64,000 nt of DNA. Source: Brachionus rotundiformis. Lineage: Eukaryota; Rotifera; Eurotatoria; Ploima; Brachionidae. Each line of letters begins with the position of its first letter. The first letter of the stretch is position 1. The stretch lies in NCBI GenBank assembly GCA_016802295.1, contig JAESIW010000137.1, positions 6,769,666 through 6,833,665 of the forward strand. The letters are read 5' to 3'. Made by a program: the position numbers and the translations under genes. The notes beneath the pieces are model-generated. The model saw only the letters and a list, made by a program, of their open reading frames with translations. It was not told the origin of the DNA and ran no database searches. This document shows positions 10,083 to 21,225 of the stretch, in pieces.

Positions 10083-13000
10083 TTAATTATCATTATCATC
10101 ATCTAATTTGAGATCGTCATCATTAAAATTTAAATTATTTACATTGATTGTTTGTGACATTTTGGCATTATACTGCGATTTTGGTTGGCTTCGCTCATTT
10201 TGGTAACTTCTGTCCATTTGAACACTTCTTTCCAGTCCTGATTCTTGTCTGATTTGGTCATAGACACGCTTTTTTTTCAACATACTCTCTTCCAGCACCG
10301 ATTTGTCATCCAGCTTTCTTTTTTTGTCCCCTGGTTGCCTGGCTGGTGCTCCAAAGTTCTGAGTGGGAACGTCTTTAACCATCTGGGATATGATATCAAA
10401 GTTGTTCATCGAGCCGCTCGTGCTAGTCTTCGAACAGAACGGCTCGTACCTGCTCTCAACCATTTGCAGCTCTTCTTCCAAAATTTCGCTCAGACCAAGG
10501 TGGTTCAGGATCAAATTTACTTGGCTTTTGTACTCAACCTCAGCGTCCTCGGGAAATGAAGTGTGCAGTATGTTCACATTGCCAAACGAAGACGTCCTGT
10601 TTATGCTACATTCGTTCAGAGTAATAGCCACTATGGTGTCCATGACCAGAACCTCTGTTCTCAGCATCAACTTTGCATGGGCTTATGAATAAAAAAAAAC
10701 ACTTTATTGGTATTTGCCAAGAGCTAATGGACAATCTTTACCCTGAGACAAACGAATTATGCTCTCAAGCATTCTGACAGTAGTTCTGGCCGCATTACGG
10801 TCGTCTGATCTACGCTGCCGCTGGTAGTATCTAAATTTAGTTAATTAATTATAATAATCAATTAGTCTAAACAATTAGGCTAACGTTTGAAGGACAATAT
10901 TGGCCGATTGGCTCAGACTAGGCTCAAATGACTTGACATAATTAAGATACAGCCTTAGATGGTCAAAATCCCATGGCTTAAACTCCGAGCTCTGGTTCTT
11001 TCCTTATTAAAAGTGCTGTTAATTAATTAAATTAGGCTGTCTTTCACTCAATACTTAACAAGTCGACGCCCTCGAGCAAAAAGGTGGACGCCAAATGGTC
11101 CCATTCTTTGTTCGGGGTGTCCAGCAGGAGCAAAATGATGTCAAAACGACTGAGGAGAGGCGAGCTCATGGCAAGATTGACTGTAACTGGCTGGTTGGAA
11201 TCATAGGCGCCTTTGGGGTTGCACGCCGCCAATACAGAGCACTGAGTTCTTAGCTTGCACACAATGCCAGCCTTGGAACACCAATAAAATTACACAGATT
11301 TTAGTGTAAAAAATGTTAAAAAAATTTGGAAGCCTCGATTTTTTTAATCAAAAAAATTTAAGTGCTGAAATGCCGAAAAGACAATTGTTTTGTCATTGTG
11401 TTAAATAGAGGACAGTTGATTACGTAACAACGAGTCAGTTGTTTTGGGAGCGTAAGTAGTTTGTGAAACAATCATTTTTGAACAGGCACAAAAAAAAAGA
11501 TTTTTAAATTTTTAATTGAAAATTATGGAGGCCTTGAGTTAAGACTTTTTCTCAATTGAAAGAGAGAAGTCGCTTGGTTTGTGGTTCCAAGCTAGTCTAA
11601 ATAGTTGCCGAGTTCGCAGCCAATTTAAGTAAGTGCTCGGATGAGTGGCGCTGTTTATGATGAACGTCCCACTGGCTTCTTGGTCATAACTATGCCAATG
11701 CCGGTCCCAAGCCCGGATTAAAAAATAGGAGGGTGACAGCACTTACTTTTGCCACGCTGATGCTCTGTTGTTCCATTGCTTCCAGCATGCTCATTTTTTC
11801 CTGTTCTTTCATACAATTAAATTCATCCACACAACATATGCCACCATCGGCCAGCACCAAAGCCCCTTTATATCACCACAAAAAAGGACTTATATAAAAA
11901 ATGACCAATTTTTTTTAATTACCAGCTTCCAAATGCCAAATACCCCCTTCCTACATTCAAATATTATTAAAGTCAATTTAGTCTGGCTAGTTTTGTTTAC
12001 CCTAGAAGCTGTGGCAGTGAGGCCCGCACTGCTTGAGCCAATACCAGTGGTCAAAATGGACTTGGGAACAATTTTGTTTGCATATTTGAGAAATTGAGAC
12101 TTTCCAGTGCCCGGGTCTCCAACAAGCAACAGATGGCTCTCGCCTCTGCCCCTAGTTCCGGACGAATCGTTGCGCGACACCCCTCCAGCCAGCACCAAAC
12201 ACACTGCCAACTTAACTATGTACATTCCGTACAATTGCGGACAATAGCTGGACAATATTATATTCCGAGCCGTCAATGGACGATGCTCATACTTTTTCCA
12301 AAATTCTGAAAACATTTTTTCCTTTTTTTTTTGTATTTATTTTAATTTAAATAAATTTTTAATTAATTAAATAAAAAAATGTCCACTTTTTCTTTGGTAA
12401 TATTTATCTGTACTTGTTCGTCATTGTTTACTTTTATATAATTGGCCTGTAGTATCAAGTCCACATCGCATCTCATGTCATTGACCAGTCTTGACCATCT
12501 GCGCACCACCACTGCACTTTGAAAATTCTTATTCTTTTCCAATAAATGCAATTTATAGGGCCTTACTTGATGGTCACGTCATCACCTGGTTTGCATACAT
12601 CGACCAGATCGTTTTCCAACACGACCACCACCGATCTAGGCACACTGCCCGCTGAATACATGTCCAGCTTTTCCTGCACCTTTATCTCCTGGTAGTCTTT
12701 GCTCACCAGTTTTAAGTTTTCTTTATTGGCAAATAATTAAATAAAGCGTATATTATTTTTTTTAATAAATACTTTCTGGATTTACCAGTTTGAATTTGTC
12801 CGATTGGCAGTCTTTGTTGGAACAGCGGGCTGGCTTCATGAACAAATCCCTGTACGTGTAGTCTATTTCAACTCCGAAAATGTAGCTACACTTGTCACAC
12901 TTGAAATTTTGAATGGACTCCAAAAGCCGCGGACTGCACGTCTTGGTCACTGTTCCATTGAAGCTAATCAATTTATTTACATCCGAACAAGTCGGATACT

Positions 13001-13419
13001 TTATGAACACTCCGTCCGCTTCTGGTAACGAAATAAGCCTGGCTTTTATTTTTTCCTTGAATATCTGGACACAAAATTAATATCATTTATTTATCAATTA
13101 TTGTCTTTATTTGTATACAAGTTTTAGGTCAGGTTTTTCTTCAAGCAAGTCTTTTTGACACTGTCTCAGACTTTGGTCAAGTAAGTTGATGTAACAAGCT
13201 GCGTTGGCCAGAAAATCCAGAACTTCGGTGGACATCAAGAGATCTAGGAGACTTTTTAAGTTAGTTGGGCGCGTAGAATTGGACACAGACATACTCTATG
13301 TATACCGGGTAGTATAGAAGGGGGTCACTGTTGGACAATATGTCCATTAGGTCGTCGCGATGTATTCCAATTATGTATTCTTGGAATTTTTCTTTTATTT
13401 TTTCCAAATCCTTGTCCAT
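10083..13419 (-). CDS. MCM9: MCM9 DNA helicase
   Basis: Eleven minus-strand exons: 13419-13119, 13064-12773, 12720-12567, 12516-12387, 12321-12001, 11950-11923, 11865-11747, 11271-11055, 11002-10885, 10830-10742, 10681-10083; about 788 residues. MCM9 pairs with MCM8 in a hexameric helicase for homologous-recombination and mismatch repair in the nucleus. Seen: zinc-finger CDKC...CSNKDC, Walker A GDPGTGKS, Walker B CCVDEF, AMEQQSISVAKAG, arginine finger SPLLSRFD, and helical block AARTTVRMLESIIRL followed by LHTSFPED, which is MCM9-specific rather than MCM2-7. The C-terminus is short, basic then acidic. Introns are 48-72 nt except intron 7 (475 nt), which carries a repeat insertion. Exon 6 is only 28 nt. 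Exon 1 holds a one-base frame discontinuity near 13290-13303: the conserved N-terminus and the following part lie in different frames, so it may be an assembly error, an unusual splice or damage. Confidence 0.92.
11358..11737 (+). repeat. interspersed repeat family A, short form, in MCM9 intron 7
   Basis: This copy lies antisense inside MCM9 intron 7. It has a different 5' module (GCTGAAATG...TTAAATAGAGGAC...GTAACAACGAGTCAG) joined to the common 3' module of family A (CGCTTGGTTTGTGGTTCCAA through GCCGGTCCCAAGCCCGG and GGAGGGTGAC). It is nearly identical to the copy at 13520-13902. The ends show an 8-bp inverted match AAGTGCTG/CAGCACTT that is not kept in the other copy. Confidence 0.8.
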
Positions 13420-13519
13420 AATACTCAAATCAAAATTTTAATTTATTACAATATTCAAAATTATAAATGTGTAAATAAAGTAAATTTTAAATTTTTATTT
13501 TATTAATTGACAAAAAAAA

Positions 13520-13902
13520 TTAATTTAATTGCTGAAATGGCGAAAAGACAATTGTTTTGTCACTGTGTTAAATAGAGGACAGTTGATTACGTAACAACGA
13601 GTCAGTTGTTTTGGGAGCGTAAGTAGTTTGTGAAACAATCATTTTTGAACAGGCACAAAAAAAAAGATTTTTAAATTTTTAATTGAAAATTATGGAGGCC
13701 TTGAGTTAAGACTTTTTCTCAATTGAAAGAGACAAGTCGCTTGGTTTGTGGTTCCAAGCTAGTCTAAATAGTTGCCGAGTTCGCAGCCAATTTTGAGTGC
13801 TCGGATGAGTGGCGCTGTTTATGATGAACGTCCCACTGGCTTCTTGGTCATAACTATGCCAATGCCGGTCCCAAGCCCGGATTAAAAATAGGAGGGTGAC
13901 TG
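13520..13902 (+). repeat. interspersed repeat family A, short form, upstream of MCM9
   Basis: Near-identical to 11358-11737, with only a handful of substitutions over about 370 bp. It lies about 100 bp upstream of the MCM9 start codon, antisense to it, and so may sit in the MCM9 promoter. It is directly followed by a piece of MCM coding sequence (13903-13935). Confidence 0.8.
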
Positions 13903-13935
13903 CTGCTCCATTGCTTGCATTATGAAGCTAAAATG
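13903..13935 (-). pseudogene. detached MCM exon fragment (MQAMEQQ)
   Basis: On the minus strand a TTTTAG acceptor-like site precedes a short frame reading FIMQAMEQQ. It matches the conserved AMEQQ stretch of MCM helicases; 17 of 19 bases match MCM9 exon 7 over this stretch. It is cut off by the family A repeat. In MCM9 the same exon is also followed by a family A copy in its intron, so a partial, diverged duplication of exon plus repeat is likely. The match is short, hence moderate confidence. Confidence 0.45.
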
Positions 13936-14641
13936 GTGATCAATTTAACAGATAAAGATTGACTTTGTTTATTAAGATATTTATTTTTTATTTATTTCAT
14001 TTAGCGCCAATTGTGGCGATGTAGTAAAATTATAAAATGTTAAAGAAAAATAATAATATAAATTAGAAGAGAATGACTACGGAAAGATATTTTATCTTTA
14101 ATATTTTTTCCTAAATCCTCCTAATTGTAGTACTTGTAACTTTTCTTTTCATATCTTGTGTTAAGGGTTATATCCCATTAGAGAAATCTTGGTCTTGCAA
14201 GGGTTGTATAAAATCTAATTAAATCTTGTATTCTTTTCTTTATTTTTTTTATTTTAAATAAAATTTTCACACTTAATTATCTTTTCCTAGCCTCTTATAA
14301 ATTTTTACACATATTTTATCTACCTGTTTAAAGATAGTTATCAGTCGTAAGACAATGCTTCGGAAAGATATTTTACTTATATGTAGCATCTTCCAAATTA
14401 GAAATTGTTTTCTAAAAAAATAATTTTGTTAATTAAAATACATTGATAATTGAATAAATGTTTCATTTTATTTGGCATCCTGTCGATGTGGCACAGTATT
14501 CATTTTCCATTCAATTAAAAAAATTTATGCTACTCGATTTTGTGTCGCATAAAGTGGCACAAAAAGTGTCGTTGTTATTGGCAATCAAAAATATATTGCA
14601 AATATTCTCATTTAATTATTAAAATAAATTCTTAATTAAAT
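13936..14641. other. intergenic stretch, nothing recognised
   Basis: AT-rich sequence between the MCM9 upstream repeat and the second DUF1647 gene. GGAAAGATATTTTA occurs twice (about 14080 and 14362), hinting at a weak local duplication. No gene is seen. Confidence 0.4.
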
Positions 14642-15866
14642 ATGAACTTAATCAGCTATGGTCAATTAGTTCGACTCTCTGGTCGCTATTTAATTCTATT
14701 ATCTCTTTTATGTATCTCATTTTACTTAATAGAAAATACATCAAGTGGCAAAGAATTGAAGAAAGATCATCTTGGCAAAATAGCCATTGACAAAAACAGA
14801 ATAAATAAGCTAATTGAAATAGTGCTCGGTCATGAGCCTAGGTTAAGTAAATATCTGAACTCTAGTGTCCACTATTTTAGCCTAAATGACATAAAACAAA
14901 GCCTTATATCTGGTCAACATAACCAACACGCTTTCCAAGCGCAAATAAAAGAATACTTTGAGCTTGACTCTGCCAAAAGACTGGTTGTAAGTGACAAGTT
15001 TATGGACATGATCAAAAGTCTGAACCAGCAAAGTGTCAACGAGGATGTTAGAGTTGAACAAGAAAAGTTGGTATTTGTGTCTGCTGGAAATGCGGAATTT
15101 TTCAACACATTAAAACATTCACTAAATCTGAAGAAACAGTTTTTTCCACATAATAAAATGATAGTTTATGACCTTGGTATGGACTCAGACATGGTCAAGG
15201 AGCTGATTGAGATGTGTAATTGTGAGCTGAGGCGTTTTAGATTGGATAAATATCCGCCCCATTTCCACAATCTACAAACTTACAGCTGGAAACCAACCAT
15301 CATTCAGGTATTATACACTTGCATTTACCAAATTGGATGCTGTTTAGTGTATGGTGTTTTTTAAGGAAGTTCTGAGTGAAGTGGGCGCAAATGAGCTCAT
15401 TTTGTACATGGACAGCTCTATTAAATTCATCACAAACAACACTGGGCAGGTAATTAAGAAAGCAAGCACGTACGGAATGGCAATTAGGTACCTTGACTTG
15501 GCAATACCATGCTACACAGATAGGAGAATGTTCGAGTGGTTTGGCGAACAGCCTGAGCAGTATTCACATGTGTACACTTTTGAGGCTAATCTAATTGTAC
15601 TAAGAAAAGACTTTTTGACTTCTTTTGTGGTATCAGTGTGGGCTATTTGTGCTTTGGACCGTGGATGCATAGCGCCCAGAGGCGCCCACATTCACGGTGG
15701 CTTTTTGAATTGGATTAGAGGATGCCAAGTTTGCGGATGTCACCGCTTTGACCAAGATGCGCTCACAATTATATACACCTATTTTTTTGAATTTTTACCT
15801 AAATTTGTCATGATGGGCCAAGAAATGCATTTCTATGACATCAAAAGACGCTTTTATGTCAATTAG
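14642..15866 (+). CDS. DUF1647-type type II membrane protein, copy 2
   Basis: Exons 14642-15307 and 15366-15866 join in phase 0 (388 residues); the 58-nt intron begins GTATTA and ends TTTTAAG. An N-terminal hydrophobic anchor spans about residues 15-32 (LILLSLLCISFYLIE). The DUF1647 block (LVFVSAGNAEFF ... YDLGMDSDMVKELIEMC ... YPPHFHNLQTYSWKPTIIQ) ends exactly at the intron, as in copy 1. The second exon carries LYMDSSI, FEWFGEQPEQY, an ARG-rich loop, and CQVCGCHRFDQDALTII. Paired cysteines suggest a secretory or Golgi-lumen fold. The two copies share the intron position and most motifs, so they are paralogues separated by MCM9 in the opposite orientation. Catalytic activity is unproven; a glycosyltransferase-like role is an inference from architecture. 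Confidence 0.85.
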
Positions 15867-16624
15867 TCAAATTAATAAATTATATTAAATAATTAGGTTA
15901 ATTCTTAGTTTCAGTTGTATATAAAATTTGATCAATAAAAAGAAAATGATGACCAATTGATGTAAAGATAAAAAAATTATCATTAAATAAAGTTTGTTTA
16001 TTATTTTTTATTTTTAAAATTTTTGTATTTTAACTGAACCATGTTAAAATTTGGCAAACCTATATAGATAAAAAAATTAGATTTTAACCATTAAAATATG
16101 CTATCATTATTTATTGATTTAAGCCTCATAGACAAGAAAAGTTTGTAACAGCAAAAATGGGTTCAACAATCATTACTTAGAGACTCAAGCAAGGGTGATA
16201 TCTTTATTAATGAAAAGAGTTCAAAAGAATTTGATATATAGCAAAATATTTTAATAAAACGATCTATTGGACTCAGTAAATTTACAAAAAAAAGACCGTT
16301 GAACAAAGCATTTAAGTTGAAGTCAATTAGACAAATTTATTATAAGCATAAGATATTCTTTCTCAAAAAAAACCTTCAATAACCAATTATGTAAAAACGT
16401 ATTTGAATTCTCAAGGAAATATTACAAGGTATTTGATAGAGAGAATACTTCTTTTATTAAACAGTTATCAAAAGTAGAAGATCTGATTCATATTAATTGC
16501 ACTATTGGTCTTATGTTTTTGGATTGATTATAGATACAAGGCGGGAAAATAAAAAAGCGGCTTTTTTTTAATTTTCATTTTTCATCAATCCAAAAGCATA
16601 AAATCAAAGAAAACAAATTAAACG

Positions 16625-16691
16625 AAAAAAAAATCGCATTAAGCGAGAATTCCGAGTCAAAGAGGATCGGATTAAAGAGGTTTGACTGTAA
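16625..16691 (-). mobile_element. pogo/Tigger-like transposon terminus (solo)
   Basis: Read on the minus strand, the block starts TACAGTCAAACCTCTTTAAT and continues through CCTCTTTGACTCGG to a poly-T stretch. This is the style of pogo/Tigger-type (Tc1/mariner) inverted termini beginning with CAGT after a TA target. No matching second end or transposase was found nearby. An 18-bp inverted pair (about 16513-16530 and 16585-16605) lies just beside it. Confidence 0.45.
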
Positions 16692-16769
16692 TTATATTAA
16701 TGTAAATATATTGTTCTGCAGCAAATTTTGATTAGACGCAAGTCTTCCATGTCTTATTATTACAGACGT

Positions 16770-16890
16770 TCTATCCAATATTTACATCACTAACTATTTG
16801 TTATAATTTCGGATTCCATTAAATAAACTTTTAACTAAATTTAATAGTTTTACTTATTTCTTGGCTTAAATCCCTGAAGTCCAAAATAAA
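16770..16890 (-). pseudogene. LINE 3' end, empty-site paralogue of the MITE locus
   Basis: Reverse complement of this segment matches 4385-4520 closely (GATTTAAGCCAA, TTTAATGGAATCCGAAATTA, AACAAATAGTTAGTG) and carries one uninterrupted GGATAGAACGT. The corresponding position at 4510-4761 is split by the MITE. Confidence 0.6.
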
Positions 16891-16927
16891 AAAATTTGAT
16901 TCTTAAAATTTTATTTAGCTAATTTTA

Positions 16928-18355
16928 TTAAATTTCTAAATGAGTTTGATTAAAATTTGAATCAACGTATTTGTTTAATATGGGTCTAACAACTTGTTCA
17001 ACAAACTCATCCACTTGGACATCGGCTCTTCCAATAAACTTTTTTGCATCAAGCATATTATCTATTTTTGAATGAATCGGGCTGAAATAGTCATCACTCT
17101 TAATTAAATCGATCAAATTGTTGCTTAATCCTTCTAGTTTGACATTTTTCCCAGCCTCTTGTGACAGCACTCGTATTTTTTCATGACACTCTTGTCTATC
17201 TGCATTGCCACTCTTGACCATTTCCATTAGGACATTCTCTGTGGCCATAAACGGCAGCTCTTGGTTTATTCGGCTTTCAATTACCTTTGGATAGACAACC
17301 ATGCCTTGGAAAATATTCTGCAATATGATCACACATGCATCTGCACACAAGAAGCCTTCGGACAGCGATATCCTTCTAATGGCCGAATCATCTAGTGTTC
17401 TTTCCATCCACTGAACTGAATAAGTTGCCAATGCATCGTTGACCAGCATCATTAAATGTCTGGCCAGCGAACAGGCGCGCTCGCTTCTCATCGGATTGCG
17501 CTTGTAGGGCATTGCGCTAGATCCCACTTGCTGCTTTTCAAATGGCTCTTCTAGCTCTTTGAAACTTGCCAGCAGCCTAATGTCTGTGCATATTTTATGA
17601 ACAGTGGCTCCAAATGAACTGAGCACACCAAGTATGTCTATGTCCAGCTTTCTGGTATATGTTTGTCCACTAAGCATCAGCGACGTCTCGAAACCGGCCA
17701 TTTTGGTCACCAATGTGTCCAAACTTTTAACTTTTTCATGCTCGTTGTTGAACAATTCCATAAAGCTTGCCTGAGTTCCAGTGGTTCCTTTGACGCCTCG
17801 GAACTTGAGCTTGCGCAAAGCTGTTTCAATGTTCTCAAAGTCAAAGCACAAGTCCTGGAGCCACAGACTTGCCCTCTTTCCCACGGTGGTCAGCTGAGCG
17901 GGCTGCAAGTGTGTGTAGCCAAGACACGGCAAATCTTTGTACTTGAGACAAAAGTCGGCCAAAGACTTTATGGACGAGGCCAGCTTGGCGAGCAGTATTT
18001 CAAATCCCTCTTTGACAATCATTAGGTCAGCATTGTCGGTAACGTAGCATGAAGTGGCGCCCAGGTGAATTATAGGCCCGGCTTTTGGACAGCACTTGGC
18101 AAACGTGTGAACATGAGCCATCACATCGTGCCTAATTTGTCTCTCTTCCTGCTGGGCATACTCAAAGTCAATATTGTCCAAGTTTTTCTCCATTTCCTCG
18201 ATCTGATCGTCGCTTATGTTCAAGCCGAGAGACTTCTCGCCCTTGGCCAAGTACAACCACAACACGCGCCAAGTTCTTATCCGCTTGAACATGCTAAAAA
18301 GCTCGAGCATCTCCTTGCTGGCGTATCGCGAGCCCAACGGCGACTCGTACTTCAT
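16928..18355 (-). CDS. ADSL: adenylosuccinate lyase
   Basis: A single exon encodes about 475 residues of adenylosuccinate lyase, the cytosolic homotetramer that splits SAICAR to AICAR in purine synthesis and adenylosuccinate to AMP, releasing fumarate. Seen: an N-terminal SPLGSRYAS, the HDVMAHVHTF and GATSCYVTDN active-site segments, the TTVGKR loop, and the fumarase/aspartase signature SSAMPYKRNPMRSE with its flexible serine loop, then LPFMATEN. Length matches the animal enzyme (about 480). The frame continues upstream of the ATG at 18355 to a TGTAAG-type acceptor at about 18371, so a small upstream coding exon with the true start is possible; I chose the first in-frame ATG. Confidence 0.96.
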   Translation of the reverse strand: MKYESPLGSRYASKEMLELFSMFKRIRTWRVLWLYLAKGEKSLGLNISDDQIEEMEKNLDNIDFEYAQQEERQIRHDVMAHVHTFAKCCPKAGPIIHLGATSCYVTDNADLMIVKEGFEILLAKLASSIKSLADFCLKYKDLPCLGYTHLQPAQLTTVGKRASLWLQDLCFDFENIETALRKLKFRGVKGTTGTQASFMELFNNEHEKVKSLDTLVTKMAGFETSLMLSGQTYTRKLDIDILGVLSSFGATVHKICTDIRLLASFKELEEPFEKQQVGSSAMPYKRNPMRSERACSLARHLMMLVNDALATYSVQWMERTLDDSAIRRISLSEGFLCADACVIILQNIFQGMVVYPKVIESRINQELPFMATENVLMEMVKSGNADRQECHEKIRVLSQEAGKNVKLEGLSNNLIDLIKSDDYFSPIHSKIDNMLDAKKFIGRADVQVDEFVEQVVRPILNKYVDSNFNQTHLEI

Positions 18356-18585
18356 CCACTGGTCACTCACTTACACAATAGATAAAAAATTTTTTTTTAA
18401 TTAATTAATTTTTAATTAATAAATATATTTTAATTTTTTTTTGTTTGGCAAAATGGACAAATTAATTCTTCGTGAACCATACGAAGAAATATGATAAAAA
18501 TTATTTTAATTTAATTAAATAAAAAGATAATAGATAATAAAAAAAAAGTAGATAAACTTTATTTACAGAAAAAAATAATAAAAAT

Positions 18586-19371
18586 TTAAAATCCATATTT
18601 TTGGCGAGCTTGTTGTCTATTGAACTTGCTCTGAGCCCATGTCTCCCTGAGCTCTTGGTCGCGTTCGACGGCCACTTTGGCCAAATAGGTCACGTGATGT
18701 GTTTTGCGTGACGAGGACGAAAAGTAGTCCTTGTTCGAGGGTGGTTTGTAATCGCTGGTAATTTGTTTCATTAGCTGTGACCTGTTGTTGCCAACAATGT
18801 CGCCAACACCAACATCTAGCAGTTCTATTGAGTCGACGCCTTTGCGCTTTCCCTGAGAGCCGCACAATTTGAGCAGGGCTTCCTGGTCGAAAGCGACTGT
18901 AACGCTAGGTTTAGGTTCATTAAAATCTTCTTGGCTTTGGTCTTTTTGCTGGTCGGCGTGCTCAATTTGTTCGCTCTCGGCGTCATCTTGGTGCTCCAGC
19001 TCGTCGGCAAAGGGCTCCGGGTCGTCCTGCTCGTAGTCCAGAAACGAGCCTAGCTTGGAACCAGTCACAGCCGGCTCTTGATCTTGTTTCAGCTTTTTGG
19101 CCGTGTGGTAGAGGTCTTTGGCGAAGAAAATCGGCTGGGCTGTATCGTTTTTTTTTGTGAACATGTTCGAAGAGGACTTTGGCGGAGGCAGCATGGACAA
19201 AAGGCCCGATCTGGGCTTCGACTCTTGCTTAGGCGGATTTAGGTTTTTCAGTTTTGGCTGCTCGGCCAGGTCTTCCTCTTCATCGTCTGAGCCGTAATCG
19301 CACAGGCTGGGTAGGCCTATCTTAACCTTTTTGTCGGACTTGGCCACTACCAGCGGGGTTGACTTACTCAT
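18586..19371 (-). CDS. PRCC: PRCC-like nuclear protein
   Basis: One exon, 261 residues, ATG at 19371. The C-terminal about 80 residues match the PRCC C-terminal region: an RSQLMKQITSDY block, then KTHHVTYLAKVA, ending in RQQARQKYGF, where the terminal KYGF is diagnostic. The N-terminal half is low complexity and acidic (DYGSDDEEEDLAE, a Pro-rich SMLPPPKSS segment), as in PRCC. Known role: a nuclear protein that associates with splicing factors and the mitotic checkpoint protein MAD2L2 in vertebrates. It is divergently spaced about 230 bp from the adenylosuccinate lyase 5' end, on the same strand. It is shorter than the human protein (491 aa), mostly in the proline-rich part. Confidence 0.85.
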   Translation of the reverse strand: MSKSTPLVVAKSDKKVKIGLPSLCDYGSDDEEEDLAEQPKLKNLNPPKQESKPRSGLLSMLPPPKSSSNMFTKKNDTAQPIFFAKDLYHTAKKLKQDQEPAVTGSKLGSFLDYEQDDPEPFADELEHQDDAESEQIEHADQQKDQSQEDFNEPKPSVTVAFDQEALLKLCGSQGKRKGVDSIELLDVGVGDIVGNNRSQLMKQITSDYKPPSNKDYFSSSSRKTHHVTYLAKVAVERDQELRETWAQSKFNRQQARQKYGF

Positions 19372-19948
19372 TATTAAATTAATTGATTTTTATTACTAAT
19401 AGAGATAGCTCTATACTTATACTTAATCAGTTGTACATGCATGTGTTATTGCAAGAGAAATTTGAAATTTTGTTAAGTTTGTTTTGTCACGAGTGTTTTT
19501 TTTTTATTAAGGATCAGATTGTTAATGGCACATCTTTAAAAGACCATTTAATAAATCATAAAATTTAAAGCAAGCTAAGTTTAATTCCATATTTAATTTG
19601 ATTTTGGCCACAATAAATTTAATTGAATCAACTAGACCATGATTTTGTTCGATAAATAAATGATCGATTATTGCTAGAGAAGTCTTCAAACTATAGTCCA
19701 TCAATATGAGTTTTTTTCTCCACATTATTTAGTTGTTTACAAAAGGAGGTATTTTTCTGATCAAACTTTTTATAATTACCGCGAAGGAAAGTCAAGTTAT
19801 TCCAACAAACTGATCTTATAATAAAATAATAAAAAAATTAAAAAAAATATTTAAAAGTGTAATTAAAATAAAATAAAATAGTTGAAAATAGTTGAAAATA
19901 GAGGAAAATTAAAATTAGCTTGAAATAGAGAGTTACAGATACATATTT

Positions 19949-20290
19949 TTAAAAATTTGATTGTTCAGGGTAAAAAGAAGAAATAGTAAGGTTGCAATTA
20001 CACAGTGGAGTCCGGTATTCGATATACCTTGATTTAAAACCCGCTTTGTATTCCCTCACCAGTCTGACCACTAATGGACTAAACTGACTCAAGCTTGCTC
20101 CAACATATCTTTCACTCAACTCAAAAAGTCGATTGGAGACTGTTAGTAATTTAAGTTTATTTAATGCCTCTTGATGTAATATATTTGAGGGTGTGTTGAA
20201 TACCACAAATAACTTATTTTCATAAAATATTTGAAGTAAATAAAGGCTGTCGGCAACTAAGTAAATGTCCATGTCAGTATTGGCTGAAAA
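19949..20290 (-). pseudogene. non-LTR retrotransposon C-terminal fragment
   Basis: A 107-residue frame contains FNTPSNILHQEALNKLKLLT followed by NRLFELSERYVGASLSQFSP. This is the layout of the C-terminal tail of Jockey/RTE-type LINE proteins (L-x-x-x-N-R-x-x-x-L-x-x-R-Y). No polymerase domain is present. I read it as a truncated 3' end. Confidence 0.4.
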
Positions 20291-21225
20291 ATTTGATGTG
20301 TAAACACTTGGTAGGAATTACTTTCATTTCCTACTCTTGATTTAAGAATAGAAAAAAATGCTTCAAAAGAACGTTGAAAGATAGTCTTAACAGCGCTAGA
20401 GCGAAATTCAATGGGTCCTTTAAATGGAGAATTTTTTCAAATATCATCTAGTTCGATTCAAGTTGTTACACCTATTTCAACTGTTTTCAACAGTGTTGAA
20501 TTTAAATCCAAGTAATATTTTACCGATGCAGGTTGTTGATGTCAAGTAACAAATAAAATGAAAATACACAGAAGAGAGGAAGAGATCGATTCAGTTCACA
20601 AAGCCAGTTCGAAAGCTAAGAAAAATTCGAAAACTAATTTATTAATTGATTGCCTTTTAATTATATATTATCTCTTTATAAAAAATATTAGTTACTTTTT
20701 TTCTACTTTAAAACAATAAATTAGCTACTAAAATAATTATTTCCCATTTTAAATTAAGATAATCAATTTGAATAATAAAACATTTATTTATTTTATTTAA
20801 TTAAACAAATTTAATAGGAAATGTATAATTTAAAAAAATAAGTTAAAGAGCTAGTTTTAATAATTCACATGATAAGTTTTTATAATTTAAATACAAATTG
20901 AGAAAATTAATATTGTTATTAACCTTTATTTTTATGTAGTTTGGACCTGTTAAGATCTGGTGGTTCGCGGTTATAGCATGAATAAGAAATAAAAGTTAAA
21001 CTGATAACTTTATTCATAAACTTTTTCTTTATAGATTTTTCTAAATATATTAATATTTTTTGTTATATATTCTAATGATTAATTAATTTTTCTTTCAAAT
21101 AAACTAAGAAAATTTTCAAATTTAATTTAAATAATATTCACATGACAAAAATTGATAAAAAAAATTAGAATATCTTATCTATTTGCGACTTGAAATTATT
21201 GGAAGATCTATTTTCGCAAAAGAAA
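20291..21225. other. intergenic stretch, nothing recognised
   Basis: AT-rich, no supported gene. It likely includes the promoter of the long gene that starts at about 21226. Confidence 0.4.

Noticed and set aside
11361..11752. AAGTGCTG/CAGCACTT as terminal inverted repeat of family A
   Set aside because: The near-identical copy at 13520-13902 lacks it, so it is probably chance or part of the target intron.
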